Assembly (NCBI RefSeq): GCF_019426345.1
Contig: NZ_JAHLLW010000001.1
Span: 248,001 to 312,000 of the forward strand
DNA length: 64,000 nucleotides
Origin: Marinomonas lutimaris
GTDB lineage: Bacteria > Pseudomonadota > Gammaproteobacteria > Pseudomonadales > Marinomonadaceae
Direction of reading: 5' to 3'
Position numbers and translations under genes: made by a program. A model generated the notes under the pieces. The model saw only the letters and a list, made by a program, of their open reading frames with translations, was not told where the DNA came from and did no database searches. This document shows positions 53,990-63,893 of the stretch, piece after piece. Positions within the stretch are counted from its first letter, which is position 1. Each line of letters opens with the position of its first letter.

Positions 53990-56716
53990 CTAACTACCTG
54001 GCAATTTGATTAAAATTTGACGAACAAGCTTCGCCGCACGTTCATACTCAATATCGTTAATATTCTGTATTATTTGAATAATATCCTTGTCATATTCAGT
54101 GTTCTTTGACTCTTGTTGTAAAACATGAAAATAATTCTCTACTTGGAAGTTACTTTGCTCTAGCAATGGAAGTACTTGTCTAAGTGTTGCCTCAAAATCA
54201 ATTTTCAAATCAACATTATCGTGCTCAGTTTGGTCAAATACAAAGTTTAGCTCTACTAAAAGAGCTGATAGCTTGCTGTTGACGATTCTTAAAATAGAAT
54301 CGTCAACATGCTCATTTTTAAGCAGCTTACGTTCTATGACGACGCAATCTTGGAAAATAGCTTGGGCACCAATATAAGCCGAATTTGATTTCAACGAGTG
54401 TATTTCGTTGAGCAGGTTGCGGTTAGCTAAAGTTAAAAATAAGACGTTAGGGGTTTCTAAGTAGGATTTATATTGTTCCCAAAAGGCACGCACTATTTTT
54501 AAATAGAGTGCTGCATCATTTTTTAGAGAATCAAGGGCTTTTTCAGCCTCTAAGCTACTTATCTTGTAAAGTAGAGAGAGCGCATTGTTCAGTGTTGACT
54601 CAGCCGTTACTGGTACAAGGTCGACCTTTCTATTTTCTTTATTACGTACCAAGTATTTATTTAGTGTCTTATAAAGTAAGTCCGCTGGAATGGGTTTAGG
54701 AATATGGTCATTCATTCCCACAGCTAGGCTTTTTCCCTTATCTTCTGGAGAAGTGTGAGCTGTCATGGCAATAATCGGCAGATCATAGCCAAGATCCATG
54801 CTGCGAATAAAGGCCGAAGAGGTTAATCCATCCATGACGGGCATTTGTATATCCATAAGGACAAGGTCATATTGAGTATCCTTAATTTTATCAATGGCGA
54901 CTTTTCCGTTTTCCGCGTAATCGACCAGAACGCCAGTACTTTTTAAATAGCCCAATGCGACTTGCTGATTAATAGGGTTATCTTCAACAAGTAAAATATG
55001 AAAACCAGAAAACTCAGGTGTAGGTGCTATTGTTTTATTTGAAATGGCCATTTTTTCAATGCTAAAAAACTGATTTATTGCATTGAATAACGACGACTTT
55101 TCAATGGGTTTTTCTATGAATTGACGAATAATACCCGCATCTAAGTGTTGTTGAATATGATGCTTTTCATGGGCTGATATCATCAGGATGGGAGGTGCTA
55201 ATTCTCTGAATAATGCTTTTATTTTTTTCGATGTCTCTATTCCGTCTATACCTGGCATTTGCCAATCCATAAAGACGACATCGAAGGCAACATCAGATTG
55301 GCGAATGGCATCGATGGCTTCCCAGCCACTCCCCACACAGGTGCTTTTTATACCAAAGCCGTTTAATAGCTTGGCTAGAATGTCTCTGGATAGGGGGTGA
55401 TCATCCACCACTAGTGCGTTAAGCGTGTTTGATGCGTAGATTGTTTCAACCTTTGGCTGATGATCTGGTATTTCTAAAGGTAATACGACAGTGAAAGTTG
55501 AGCCCTTACCAATTTCACTGTCTACTTTGATTTCCCCATTCATTAACTCACATAGCTGACGCGTAATTGTTAATCCTAACCCTGTTCCACCATAGACGCG
55601 TGTGACACTGTTGTCAGCCTGTGAGAAGGCAGAAAAAAGTTCTTCTAGCTGCTCAGATGGAATCCCGATGCCAGAGTCTATCACTTCGCATTGCAGCAAA
55701 ATATTATCGTCATTTAATCTATTACAGCCTAAGCGGATAATGATGGTGCCGCTCTGGGTAAACTTAATCGCGTTGCTCACTAAGTTGACCAATATCTGTT
55801 GAATACGAAGTGGATCCCCCAATAAATATTCAGGGATGTCATCAGATATGTCTGTGATTAACTCGAGCTTTTTCGCATGGGCTGCGAATATATTCATGTT
55901 GACTGTGGTCCGAATTAACTTCTCCGTTGAGAAACTCACAGACTCAGCGATTAATTTACCCGCTTCTATTTTGGAAAAATCCAGCACATTATTTACCAGA
56001 CTAAGTAGGATATCGCCGGAGTCTCTTATTTTTTGCAGGTAGTCTTGCTGCACTTCATTAGGGGAAGTATTGAGAGCCAAATCGCTTAAACCGATGACCG
56101 CGTTAATAGGCGTACGGATTTCATGACTCATCCTAGCGACAAACGATGACTTTGCTTCGAGTGCTTCTTCTAGCTCCGCTTTCGCGAGTTCCAGTGCGGC
56201 TGTTCGTTCCCTGACTTTTGCATCAAGGTTGTCATTTATTTGTTTCAGTCCAACATTGTATTCTTTGAGCTTCTGACCTGCTTCAATGGCCATTTTTTCG
56301 GCAGTCTTTATTTTGGTTGTTTCATGGCTGATACCACAAATAAATAAAGGCTTATCTTGCTCATCAAAAATAGGTACTAACAAGGTGTTGTAAAATAAAT
56401 CTGTTCCATCCTTTACGGTAAATTGCTCTATTAAAGTAGGCTTTTTTCTGGCAATGGCTTCCTGATAAGTACTGTAAAAACCTTCGACAATCTCTTCTGG
56501 AAACATGTCTCTAATACAGTTTCGGTGATAAATTTGGTGCGGATCAATCCCCATTGCAACACGGGATGCGGCATTATTATCATAAAGGGAAAACTCGCCA
56601 CCCTCTTCGACTGCAACGATAAACATGAGATCGTCAGAATGGCTCCATAATTGAAAAAGGCATTCTTTAATCATTAAATCATGTTCTTCTTGATCAAAAA
56701 GCTCACTAAATTTCAT
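53990..56716 (-). CDS. Hybrid sensor histidine kinase (PAS-HisKA-HATPase-REC-REC-Hpt)
   Basis: A 908-residue soluble hybrid kinase with no membrane segments. Domains: PAS (about 20-135), coiled coil (140-190), HisKA with H198 in MSHEIRTP, HATPase with GGTGLGL near 376-382, receiver 1 (D484), receiver 2 (D622) and a C-terminal Hpt with H773 in IHSLKSNSAYIGA. The phosphate probably passes H198 to D622 to H773 and then to the GGDEF response regulator encoded immediately downstream. The signal is likely cytoplasmic, through the PAS domain. The DUF917 gene lies 57 bases upstream in the same direction. Confidence 0.94.
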   Translation of the reverse strand: MKFSELFDQEEHDLMIKECLFQLWSHSDDLMFIVAVEEGGEFSLYDNNAASRVAMGIDPHQIYHRNCIRDMFPEEIVEGFYSTYQEAIARKKPTLIEQFTVKDGTDLFYNTLLVPIFDEQDKPLFICGISHETTKIKTAEKMAIEAGQKLKEYNVGLKQINDNLDAKVRERTAALELAKAELEEALEAKSSFVARMSHEIRTPINAVIGLSDLALNTSPNEVQQDYLQKIRDSGDILLSLVNNVLDFSKIEAGKLIAESVSFSTEKLIRTTVNMNIFAAHAKKLELITDISDDIPEYLLGDPLRIQQILVNLVSNAIKFTQSGTIIIRLGCNRLNDDNILLQCEVIDSGIGIPSEQLEELFSAFSQADNSVTRVYGGTGLGLTITRQLCELMNGEIKVDSEIGKGSTFTVVLPLEIPDHQPKVETIYASNTLNALVVDDHPLSRDILAKLLNGFGIKSTCVGSGWEAIDAIRQSDVAFDVVFMDWQMPGIDGIETSKKIKALFRELAPPILMISAHEKHHIQQHLDAGIIRQFIEKPIEKSSLFNAINQFFSIEKMAISNKTIAPTPEFSGFHILLVEDNPINQQVALGYLKSTGVLVDYAENGKVAIDKIKDTQYDLVLMDIQMPVMDGLTSSAFIRSMDLGYDLPIIAMTAHTSPEDKGKSLAVGMNDHIPKPIPADLLYKTLNKYLVRNKENRKVDLVPVTAESTLNNALSLLYKISSLEAEKALDSLKNDAALYLKIVRAFWEQYKSYLETPNVLFLTLANRNLLNEIHSLKSNSAYIGAQAIFQDCVVIERKLLKNEHVDDSILRIVNSKLSALLVELNFVFDQTEHDNVDLKIDFEATLRQVLPLLEQSNFQVENYFHVLQQESKNTEYDKDIIQIIQNINDIEYERAAKLVRQILIKLPGS

Positions 56717-56773
56717 GAAACCTCCGTGTTAGCGATAAGAATATAGCGATTATTAGTTAGCAAATAAGATGCT

Positions 56774-58060
56774 TTAGATGTCTTCTTTAGTTAGTAGCTT
56801 GTCTAAAGACTCATACGATCCGTAGTAGCCAAATTGCTTGGCTAGTGCAGAAAAGACTTCTTTATTATCATTCTTGAGTGTTTCAGGTGATGGTAAACTA
56901 AATAAATACACTTCTTGTCCCTCTACAATGTCTTCTACTGAAAGACCATGCCATCCTGAAAGTGATGTATCGGCTTTTTCTTTCTCTATGTCACTGAGTG
57001 AGCTTAAACCAGCCAGAATGTCATCTTTAATTGTCTCGTCTAATTTACCTAGCATACAAATTGAGTCGGGGCAGATAGTCAAAGGATGATCTTTATCTTT
57101 GTCCCAAATGAGTAAGTTTTCATTTTGGTTAATGACAATGAGCTCTCTGACTCGGTCGTTAACCGTTTGGGTAAACGACAATTTATTGAAATCAAACCCA
57201 CCTTGAGAAACGCTTTCTTTGCTTGTAAGAGTAAAAGGTGCATTGTTCTCAGAAAGGCTATAGAGCGGAATGCCGAACTCCAGTTTTAAAAATGCAGCAA
57301 TTAGATGAACGACATTCTTGCCATCTGTCGCGAATTGATTCAACGCGCCTCCAATACTTTGAGCCATGGAGATAGTATTTGGCACGAGCGCAGATTGTGC
57401 TTGGTCGCCATTCATGATCCAGCCTGAGATAGCACCAACACCATCAAAACTGCCTTCAGACGACAAAATGGGCCTAACCATATTTTCAATGATACTTGCT
57501 TGAGCTTTTTTCTTCGCCGCCCCGTCTGAGTCTTTGTCACTAATATGAGGCAAGTTCAAAACGATATTTCCCTCGACTAGCGCTTTTCCGTGAGGGGCAT
57601 TTAATACGACAAAAGGCGTAATATTGATTTGGGAGCTATAGCTTAAGCAGGATAATGTCGGAACGGAACGTCCCGCACCATCAGCGTCAATAATAAGAGC
57701 AGGGTCTAGCGTTTTGGCGGCTGCTAGCATAGCAACAAAAATATTGGATCCAGTTTCGACTGAAATAGTGAACGTGATTTTTTTTGATTCGTTAAGGTCT
57801 TGCATAACCTCAACCGCTCTTTTTTCTGCGCCTTGTAAGCCTATTTTTTCAAAGCTTTCAGGAGAACCCATAGCACCAACCACTACACCGTAATCGCTGT
57901 TTTTCATTTTGTTTGATGAACTTAACGTAATGGGTTTGCCTGTTTCGATTATTTGGCTAACAAACGAGTAGGCTGTTTTAATCGAGCCACCACCGCCACT
58001 TGCTAATAATGTTGAGCCGTTGACAATATTGAAAAGCGCTTCTGTTGTTAAGATAGTCAT
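56774..58060 (-). CDS. DUF917 protein (S-methyl thiohydantoin desulfurase-like)
   Basis: A 428-residue member of DUF917 (PF06032), often fused or adjacent to hydantoinases and sometimes called S-methyl thiohydantoin desulfurase-like. The N-terminal glycine-rich motif LLASGGGGS (about 18-26) and the phrase DADGAGRSVPTLS are family features. No hydantoinase gene is nearby, so the reaction is unknown. It is co-oriented with and 57 bases upstream of the hybrid kinase, and may form an operon with the kinase and diguanylate cyclase. Confidence 0.85.
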   Translation of the reverse strand: MTILTTEALFNIVNGSTLLASGGGGSIKTAYSFVSQIIETGKPITLSSSNKMKNSDYGVVVGAMGSPESFEKIGLQGAEKRAVEVMQDLNESKKITFTISVETGSNIFVAMLAAAKTLDPALIIDADGAGRSVPTLSCLSYSSQINITPFVVLNAPHGKALVEGNIVLNLPHISDKDSDGAAKKKAQASIIENMVRPILSSEGSFDGVGAISGWIMNGDQAQSALVPNTISMAQSIGGALNQFATDGKNVVHLIAAFLKLEFGIPLYSLSENNAPFTLTSKESVSQGGFDFNKLSFTQTVNDRVRELIVINQNENLLIWDKDKDHPLTICPDSICMLGKLDETIKDDILAGLSSLSDIEKEKADTSLSGWHGLSVEDIVEGQEVYLFSLPSPETLKNDNKEVFSALAKQFGYYGSYESLDKLLTKEDI

Positions 58061-58296
58061 GAGGTTAAGTCCTTTTAAATCGACTGGTGTCGATGAGCAA
58101 TTTATTTTTTATACCATGTTGAAAATGCATAATTATTACGAACCAATACTAAACTTATACATTAAATATATTCTTGTACGCCATAGGCACCATAGTCACT
58201 TCTTATGCTTTAAGGTTATTTTTTGTATTTGACTCATGGGAAATGTAAAGTAAAGCTAATTTGGCTAAGCCAATGGCCTCTTGTAAGGCGATCCAT

Positions 58297-58650
58297 ATGC
58301 AAGAAAAAGAGTACTTAGGAAGTTGTCACTGCGGTAATGTGCAATTCAAAGTCGTCACTGACGCACCAGAATTAACCACCTGCGATTGCTCTATTTGCAT
58401 CAGAAAAAACGCCTTGATGGTTAAAGTGCATGAGAGCAAATTCCAGCTCATCAAGGGCGAAGGCAGTCTGACCGAATATCAATTCCATACTAAAATCGCG
58501 CGGCACTTCTTTTGCAACGTTTGCGGTATTTATCCTTTTCATCGCAAGCGCGTCTCGCCTGACTTTTTCGGCATCAATGTTTATTGCTTAGAAGATTTCA
58601 GCACCGAAGGTATTCCGGTGCGAGCAACGATTGGCGCGGGGATGCTTTGA
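58297..58650 (+). CDS. GFA-family (glutathione-dependent formaldehyde-activating/CENP-V-like) protein
   Basis: A 117-residue zinc-binding protein of the GFA family. Cysteines are GSCHCGNVQF, TCDCSIC and FFCNVCG, the full set expected for the two zinc sites. Members are linked to formaldehyde-glutathione chemistry, but most, including short ones like this, have no proven activity. I chose the ATG at 58297 because AAGGCG is nearby and the GSCHCG motif then lies near the N-terminus. Longer in-frame starts (ATG 58273, TTG 58261) are possible. It is convergent with the MFS gene. Confidence 0.83.
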   Translation: MQEKEYLGSCHCGNVQFKVVTDAPELTTCDCSICIRKNALMVKVHESKFQLIKGEGSLTEYQFHTKIARHFFCNVCGIYPFHRKRVSPDFFGINVYCLEDFSTEGIPVRATIGAGML

Positions 58651-58696
58651 TTAATGCGTAAAACATTCCCCGCGAGTTGATTAAGAAAAGACTAGA

Positions 58697-59872
58697 TTAG
58701 GAAGAGGCTACTTGTTCATTACTTTGGTTTGAAGGGGTTCGTTTTAACACCAGTACCATGAGTAACCCAAGCGCTGCGGTTCCAGCTCCAGCTAAGGCTA
58801 CGGAAGGCAACCCAAGTCCTGCACTTATCACTCCGCCGCCTAATGCCGCTCCCACAGCATTGCCAAGATTAAATGCACCAATATTCATAGCCGATGCTAA
58901 GTTTGGTGCTTCGCTGGCCTCATGTACCACCAAGGATTGTAAGGGTGGAACCACGGCAAAGCTGGCAATACCCCAGAGGAAAATCAGAGGCACAACGATA
59001 ATTGAAGAAGTCATAGTGACAGAAAAAATGACTAACAGCAGAATCACCGCGATTAACGACACAATCAAGGTGCCGTAAAGAGATCGGTCTGCATACCGTC
59101 CACCGAGAAGATTACCAACGGCAAGCCCTGCGCCGTAGAGTACCAACATGGCGGTCACGAAGGTGGTCGAGGCATGTGTTTCTTGCTGTAGAATAGGAAC
59201 GATGTAAGTAAATACCGTAAACATCGAGCTAGCGCCAACCACAGTTAATAGTAAGGCAGCCAAGACTGGACCTTTGCTTAACACGGACAACTCATTACGC
59301 ATGTTCGCCTTCTCTTGATTGACCAGCGGAGGCAAACTGACTCGTAACGCTACCATTGCCACTAAACCAATAACAGCAATGCCAAAAAAAGCATTTCGCC
59401 AACCAAATGTCGCCCCGACAAAGCTCGCTAATGGCACGCCACCAATGGTGGCTATGGTGAGGCCCGAAAACATAGCAGCTACAGCCCCAGCACGTTTATT
59501 CGGTGGCACTATGTTGGTTGCCACAACGGCACCAACGCCAAAAAATACACCGTGATTAAATGAGGTAATGATTCGCCCAATCATCAACGCACTGTAACTG
59601 TCAGCCATTGCACTGATTAGATTCCCTACAGTAAAGATCCCCATAGACAACACCAGCAAACGACGTCGTGGCATATTGGCAAACAGTAAGGTCATGATCG
59701 GCGCACCAATCAGTACGCCGAAGGCGTAAGCACTGATGAGCATACCAGCTGTTGGAATAGAAACACCTAAATCCCCGGCAATTACTGGCAACATCCCCAT
59801 GGGAGAAAATTCCGTCACACCTATTCCAAAAGCACCAATGGCCAACGCCATTAATGGAAAGTTGATCTTCAT
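58697..59872 (-). CDS. AraJ-like MFS exporter (DHA1 family)
   Basis: A 391-residue major facilitator protein with 12 hydrophobic segments. The N-terminus ALAIGAFGIGVTEFSPMGMLP, the phrase AGMLISAYAFGVLIGAPIMTLL and the motif GRIITSFNHGVFFGVGAVV closely follow E. coli AraJ and related sugar or drug exporters. I chose the ATG at 59872 because GAGGAA lies seven bases upstream; a longer frame would overlap the divergent LysR gene. That LysR gene, 100 bases away, is the likely regulator. Confidence 0.92.
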   Translation of the reverse strand: MKINFPLMALAIGAFGIGVTEFSPMGMLPVIAGDLGVSIPTAGMLISAYAFGVLIGAPIMTLLFANMPRRRLLVLSMGIFTVGNLISAMADSYSALMIGRIITSFNHGVFFGVGAVVATNIVPPNKRAGAVAAMFSGLTIATIGGVPLASFVGATFGWRNAFFGIAVIGLVAMVALRVSLPPLVNQEKANMRNELSVLSKGPVLAALLLTVVGASSMFTVFTYIVPILQQETHASTTFVTAMLVLYGAGLAVGNLLGGRYADRSLYGTLIVSLIAVILLLVIFSVTMTSSIIVVPLIFLWGIASFAVVPPLQSLVVHEASEAPNLASAMNIGAFNLGNAVGAALGGGVISAGLGLPSVALAGAGTAALGLLMVLVLKRTPSNQSNEQVASS

Positions 59873-59927
59873 GTTTATTCCTCGTTTATTTATGATATGA
59901 GGGAATATAACCAGATAACAAACACCC

Positions 59928-59951
59928 GAATAGTGGGCAAAAAAGCTATTC
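59928..59951. promoter_or_regulatory. Candidate LysR binding dyad
   Basis: gaatag (59928-59933) and ctattc (59946-59951) form an inverted repeat with a 12-base spacer, of the interrupted-palindrome type LysR regulators use. It lies in the 100-base region between the divergent exporter and lysR genes. Confidence 0.45.
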
Positions 59952-59972
59952 TGTTTTGCATTGGATTCATAA

Positions 59973-60878
59973 ATGAAGCAAATAAAAGTAGACAAGACCA
60001 CAGAGATGGAAACCTTCCTCACCGTCGCAACGACAGGCAGTTTGAGCGGCGCCGCAAGAACGTTGGGTCTCACTCCGTCGGCGGTGAGTCGAATGATGAC
60101 AAGAATTGAAACGCGTTTAGGTGTTAGGCTGCTCGTCCGTTCTACTCGCAAACTCTATTTAACCAGTGAAGGCGAATCCTATGCCCTTTCGGCACGGCGT
60201 ATTTTGAAAGACTTAGAAGAAACCGAACGTGCTATCGCCGATCGAGCGAGCCCAAGCGGATTGATTAAAGTCAGTACCGCAACGGCTTATAGTCGTTTGG
60301 CTATGATTCCTTTATACAAAGAGTTTTTACAGCATTATCCCAATATCAAAATAGAAGTCGAAGTGAGCGACAAGATAAGCAATGTGGCCGATGGTCATAT
60401 TGATGTCGCGATACGATTTGGTCCTTTGCCTGATAGCAACTTAACCGCAAGACGTCTTGGCGACACAGGCAGAACCGTTGTCGCTTCGCCTAACTATTTA
60501 GCGCAAGCTGGTATTCCCAAAACGCCCGCTGATTTACAGCATTTTAATTGTCTGGATTTCAGCTTTCAGCGGGTTGAACCTGGCTGGCCATTCCGTGAAA
60601 ACGGCGAAGACTACATTCTACCGATACAAGGCAGCATGACGTCTAATAATGGTGAAACGCTCGTCGAACTGGTGATGGCGGACATTGGAATCACCCGAGT
60701 TGGCAATTTTCATATCGAACAGGCTCTAGCATCGGGCCAACTGGTTCCCTTATTAGAAGACTTCAACCCGCAGGACAAAGAAGTCATCCACGCTGTATTT
60801 ATCGGTGGACAACACATGCCAGCCAGAGTGCGAGTCTTTGTCGATTATCTAGTTGAGAAAATGGCTTTAAATTCTTAG
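59973..60878 (+). CDS. LysR-family transcriptional regulator
   Basis: A 301-residue LysR-type regulator. The N-terminal helix-turn-helix (about 13-70) contains VATTGSLSGAARTLGLTPSAVSRM and the following RLGVRLLVRSTRK. The effector domain (about 95-297) has VDVAIRFGPLPDS-like phrasing typical of the CrgA/DsdC-like subgroup that often controls adjacent MFS or oxidoreductase genes. It is divergent from the AraJ-like exporter. Its stop is 14 bases from the stop of the convergent sugar ATPase gene, leaving no room for a terminator. Confidence 0.93.
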   Translation: MKQIKVDKTTEMETFLTVATTGSLSGAARTLGLTPSAVSRMMTRIETRLGVRLLVRSTRKLYLTSEGESYALSARRILKDLEETERAIADRASPSGLIKVSTATAYSRLAMIPLYKEFLQHYPNIKIEVEVSDKISNVADGHIDVAIRFGPLPDSNLTARRLGDTGRTVVASPNYLAQAGIPKTPADLQHFNCLDFSFQRVEPGWPFRENGEDYILPIQGSMTSNNGETLVELVMADIGITRVGNFHIEQALASGQLVPLLEDFNPQDKEVIHAVFIGGQHMPARVRVFVDYLVEKMALNS

Positions 60879-60892
60879 AGCGATTTGGTTCA

Positions 60893-62011
60893 TTAAACTT
60901 CTCCCGCATTCAGCAGCATGCCTTGCGGGCTGGTGTCGAATAACAAGACGCGATTTAGATCCACCGACATTGAGATGTTCTCTTGGCGTTTAACATGGGA
61001 GCGTAGGTCGAGTCGGGCTTTGGCGTCTTCGCCGCCGAGTTTGAACATGATTTCTTTGTCGAAGCCGAGGTTTTCCACCAGTTCTACTTGTATGTCGTTG
61101 AATTCAAATAGGTTGTCACTTGGAGATCTCTTTAAAGACAAGGCACTGTCTTCAAAGAAGTCAGGGCGAATGCCCACTAACACAGTATCGTGGGATTTGA
61201 GGTCCTGTAAATCGACATTGGCGATTTTCGCCGCTGGCAGTCGGTAATTATCGAATACCAGATCTTCGCCTTCTATCTCGGCTTCAATCAAATTCATCGC
61301 TGGAGAACCAATAAAGGTCGCTACAAAGGTGTTGGTCGGCTGTAGATAGATCTCCATCGGTGTGCCGACTTGTTCGACGATGCCATCGCGCATCACCACG
61401 ACTCTATCGCCCAAAGTCATGGCTTCGATCTGATCGTGGGTAACGTAGATCGCCGTCATGTTGTATTGATGCTGAATACGGGCGATTTCTGTCCGCATGT
61501 GATGGCGAAGCTTGGCGTCCAAATTCGATAGTGGTTCATCAAACAAATATACGTCAGCATCTCGGGCAAGGGCGCGTCCCATAGCGACACGCTGGCGCTG
61601 GCCTCCAGATAAATCGGCAGGTTTGCGATCCAAGTAATCGTCGAGCTTGAGCATTTCGGAGACATCAGCGAGTTTCTGTTTGATGGTTTCCGCGTCAGCA
61701 CCGGATTTTTTCAAGCCAAAGACGATGTTTTCTCGCACCGACATATGCGGATACAAGGCGTAGTTTTGGAACACCATGGCGATGTTGCGCTTGTGGGGCG
61801 GCAAATCATTAATGGCACGTTTGCCAATCTGGATTTCTCCCTGGGTGATGTCTTCCAACCCTGCCACCATGCGCAGCGTGGTACTTTTACCGCAACCACT
61901 TGGGCCAACCAGCACGACAAACTCACCGTCTTTTACTTCTAAATTAAGGTTCTTTACGATCGGCAAGTTACCGTAGGATTTATTCACGTTACGTAAGATT
62001 ACTGAGCTCAT
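60893..62011 (-). CDS. Sugar ABC transporter ATP-binding protein (UgpC/MalK/MsmX type)
   Basis: A 372-residue CUT1-family ATPase. Walker A is GPSGCGKST (about 36-44), the signature is [16 protein letters not shown] and Walker B is [16 protein letters not shown]. The C-terminal TOBE regulatory region (about 240-370) includes [10 protein letters not shown]. It is the last gene of the transporter operon, 11 bases after the MalG-like permease gene. The sugar cannot be named from the sequence. Confidence 0.94.
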   Translation of the reverse strand: MSSVILRNVNKSYGNLPIVKNLNLEVKDGEFVVLVGPSGCGKSTTLRMVAGLEDITQGEIQIGKRAINDLPPHKRNIAMVFQNYALYPHMSVRENIVFGLKKSGADAETIKQKLADVSEMLKLDDYLDRKPADLSGGQRQRVAMGRALARDADVYLFDEPLSNLDAKLRHHMRTEIARIQHQYNMTAIYVTHDQIEAMTLGDRVVVMRDGIVEQVGTPMEIYLQPTNTFVATFIGSPAMNLIEAEIEGEDLVFDNYRLPAAKIANVDLQDLKSHDTVLVGIRPDFFEDSALSLKRSPSDNLFEFNDIQVELVENLGFDKEIMFKLGGEDAKARLDLRSHVKRQENISMSVDLNRVLLFDTSPQGMLLNAGEV

Positions 62012-62022
62012 AATTCCATTCC

Positions 62023-62985
62023 TTATCCTTTAACACCGCCGTCGGTAAGTCCGCCTGACAAGTGTTTATTCGCCAGCATGAAACAAATCACCACTGGCAG
62101 TAGCGTCAACATGGACGCGGCCATGATGCGATCCCAAATGGCGTTCTTAGAGGTAAATAGGGTTTGCAATGCCAGCGGCAAGGTTTGGAAATCTTGGTAT
62201 TGTTTGAGGAACACGGAAGCAAACAAATACTCGTTCCAAGCGATGACAAAACAATAGATAAACACGGTAAACAGCATGGGTTTCGATAATGGCATGATGA
62301 TGCGCCAGAAGGCTTCTACCCTTGAGCAACCGTCCATCATCGCCGCTTCTTCTAGCGAGAAGGGGATGGTACGAAAGTAATTTCCCAACATGTACATGGC
62401 GACTGGCAAGGTCTGAATCAGATAGATCAAAAACAGACTGAAAATCGTCCCTGTCGCGCTGGATGCCAAGCCAACGTTGACGCTCATTTGATAGAGCGGA
62501 ACCATCAGCAAGACGCCGCCAACCATGTAGACAAACAAGACGCCGTTTGCCATCAAGGATTGCGCAGGGAAGCGTAAGCGCGCAATCGCGTACGCCGCGA
62601 GAGACGCCAAGAAAGTCGAGCAAATCCCTGTCACGAAGGAAATCACAAAGGTATTGAGCATGTAGCGACCAAACGGAAACACATCGCCGCCAGAGCTAAA
62701 TTTATCCAGTAGCATCTGCTTTTTCTCGGCCGACAGCGCTGGGTTGTCAAGTAAGCGTTGCACACTGGCTGGCACGTCGGCTTCTTTCGGTGGCATCAAG
62801 CCAAGTAGCTCTTTGTATGCATCCAAGTGTAAAACACGCGGAATGAGCGATGGATTGCCCCAATCAATTGGGTGTTTTAACGAGGTCGAAAGAATCTGCA
62901 AAAACGGAAACACGCAAAAAATCACTAAAGCGAGCACCAAGGTATACAAGATCACCGATTGGGTGGTTGAGCGTTTATTCATCAT
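62023..62985 (-). CDS. Sugar ABC transporter permease (MalG-like)
   Basis: A 320-residue CUT1 permease with six helices and the coupling motif [25 protein letters not shown] near 220-244. The C-terminus [10 protein letters not shown] is a MalG-group hallmark. Between helix 1 and helix 2 (about 45-115) is a longish, charged periplasmic stretch that includes [15 protein letters not shown]. It lies nine bases after the MalF-like gene. Confidence 0.92.
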   Translation of the reverse strand: MMNKRSTTQSVILYTLVLALVIFCVFPFLQILSTSLKHPIDWGNPSLIPRVLHLDAYKELLGLMPPKEADVPASVQRLLDNPALSAEKKQMLLDKFSSGGDVFPFGRYMLNTFVISFVTGICSTFLASLAAYAIARLRFPAQSLMANGVLFVYMVGGVLLMVPLYQMSVNVGLASSATGTIFSLFLIYLIQTLPVAMYMLGNYFRTIPFSLEEAAMMDGCSRVEAFWRIIMPLSKPMLFTVFIYCFVIAWNEYLFASVFLKQYQDFQTLPLALQTLFTSKNAIWDRIMAASMLTLLPVVICFMLANKHLSGGLTDGGVKG

Positions 62986-62994
62986 ATTCTTCCC

Positions 62995-63861
62995 CTACCA
63001 CTTAAGGACTTTACGAACGTACAGCCAGATCAAGCCGACCAGCACGAGTAATTGAATCACCGAAATCGCCGCCGCTACGCCTTGATCGACGATGCCTGCG
63101 AACGCTTGGTAATAGGTGAAAATTGGCAAGGTTTCGACATTGGGTGCAAGCAAGTAAACATCTTCAAAGCGGTTTAAATTCCAGATAATGCGCAGCAGTA
63201 CCACAGTAGCAATGACGAATCTCAGCTCTGGTAAGGTCACATGCCAAAACCGTCCCCACGCATTTTGTCCATCTATCGCGGCGGCTTCGTACAAGTCTTT
63301 CGGTACGCTTTGTAATTTGGCGAGAAACAGCAAATAAGCGATCGGGAAATGCTTCCAAATATCGAACAAGATCACCACGAACAAGGCAGAATCTGGATTA
63401 CCGATGAGGTTTTCCCGAGTGTCTGTCAGGTGCAAAACATCGACCACCACATGGTTATAAATGCCGTTCACTGGATCGAAAATAAACTGCCAGCCAAACA
63501 CCACACTGATGACTGGGGCAAAGTAAGGTAAGAGAATCAAACCACGAGCCAGGTTGCGAAAGCGAAACTCTTGATTCATCAAAATGGCGGCCGCCAAGCC
63601 CAACACGGTCGTTCCGACGACGGTTCCGATTAGGTAAATAACCGACACGCCAATGGAATGGAAATAACGCGGATTGCCGAGCAAATCCGTGTAATTTTCC
63701 ATACCGACAAAGGTCTTGGTGCCATTCAGTTGAACATCAAAAAAACTTAGATAGATGTTGAACAAAATCGGGTAAATCACTAGTAAGCCAATAATACCAA
63801 CCGCTGGCGCGACCAGTTTTAAGCCAAGTCGAGATTCGTTTTTTATTAAAACAGAAGACAT
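62995..63861 (-). CDS. Sugar ABC transporter permease (MalF-like, short type)
   Basis: A 288-residue CUT1 permease with six helices and the coupling motif EAAAIDGQNAWGRFWHVTLPEL near 190-212. The first helix is APAVGIIGLLVIYPILFNIYLS. It lacks the large periplasmic domain of E. coli MalF, as usual for UgpA/LacF-like members. It is preceded by the binding-protein gene at the window edge. Confidence 0.92.
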   Translation of the reverse strand: MSSVLIKNESRLGLKLVAPAVGIIGLLVIYPILFNIYLSFFDVQLNGTKTFVGMENYTDLLGNPRYFHSIGVSVIYLIGTVVGTTVLGLAAAILMNQEFRFRNLARGLILLPYFAPVISVVFGWQFIFDPVNGIYNHVVVDVLHLTDTRENLIGNPDSALFVVILFDIWKHFPIAYLLFLAKLQSVPKDLYEAAAIDGQNAWGRFWHVTLPELRFVIATVVLLRIIWNLNRFEDVYLLAPNVETLPIFTYYQAFAGIVDQGVAAAISVIQLLVLVGLIWLYVRKVLKW

Positions 63862-63893
63862 ATTTGCTTCCCTTTATTCATACCTTCGCTTGT

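Noticed and set aside
59873..60151. A longer N-terminus for the AraJ-like exporter
   Set aside because: It would overlap the divergent LysR coding region, and the ATG at 59872 has a proper ribosome-binding site and the family N-terminus.
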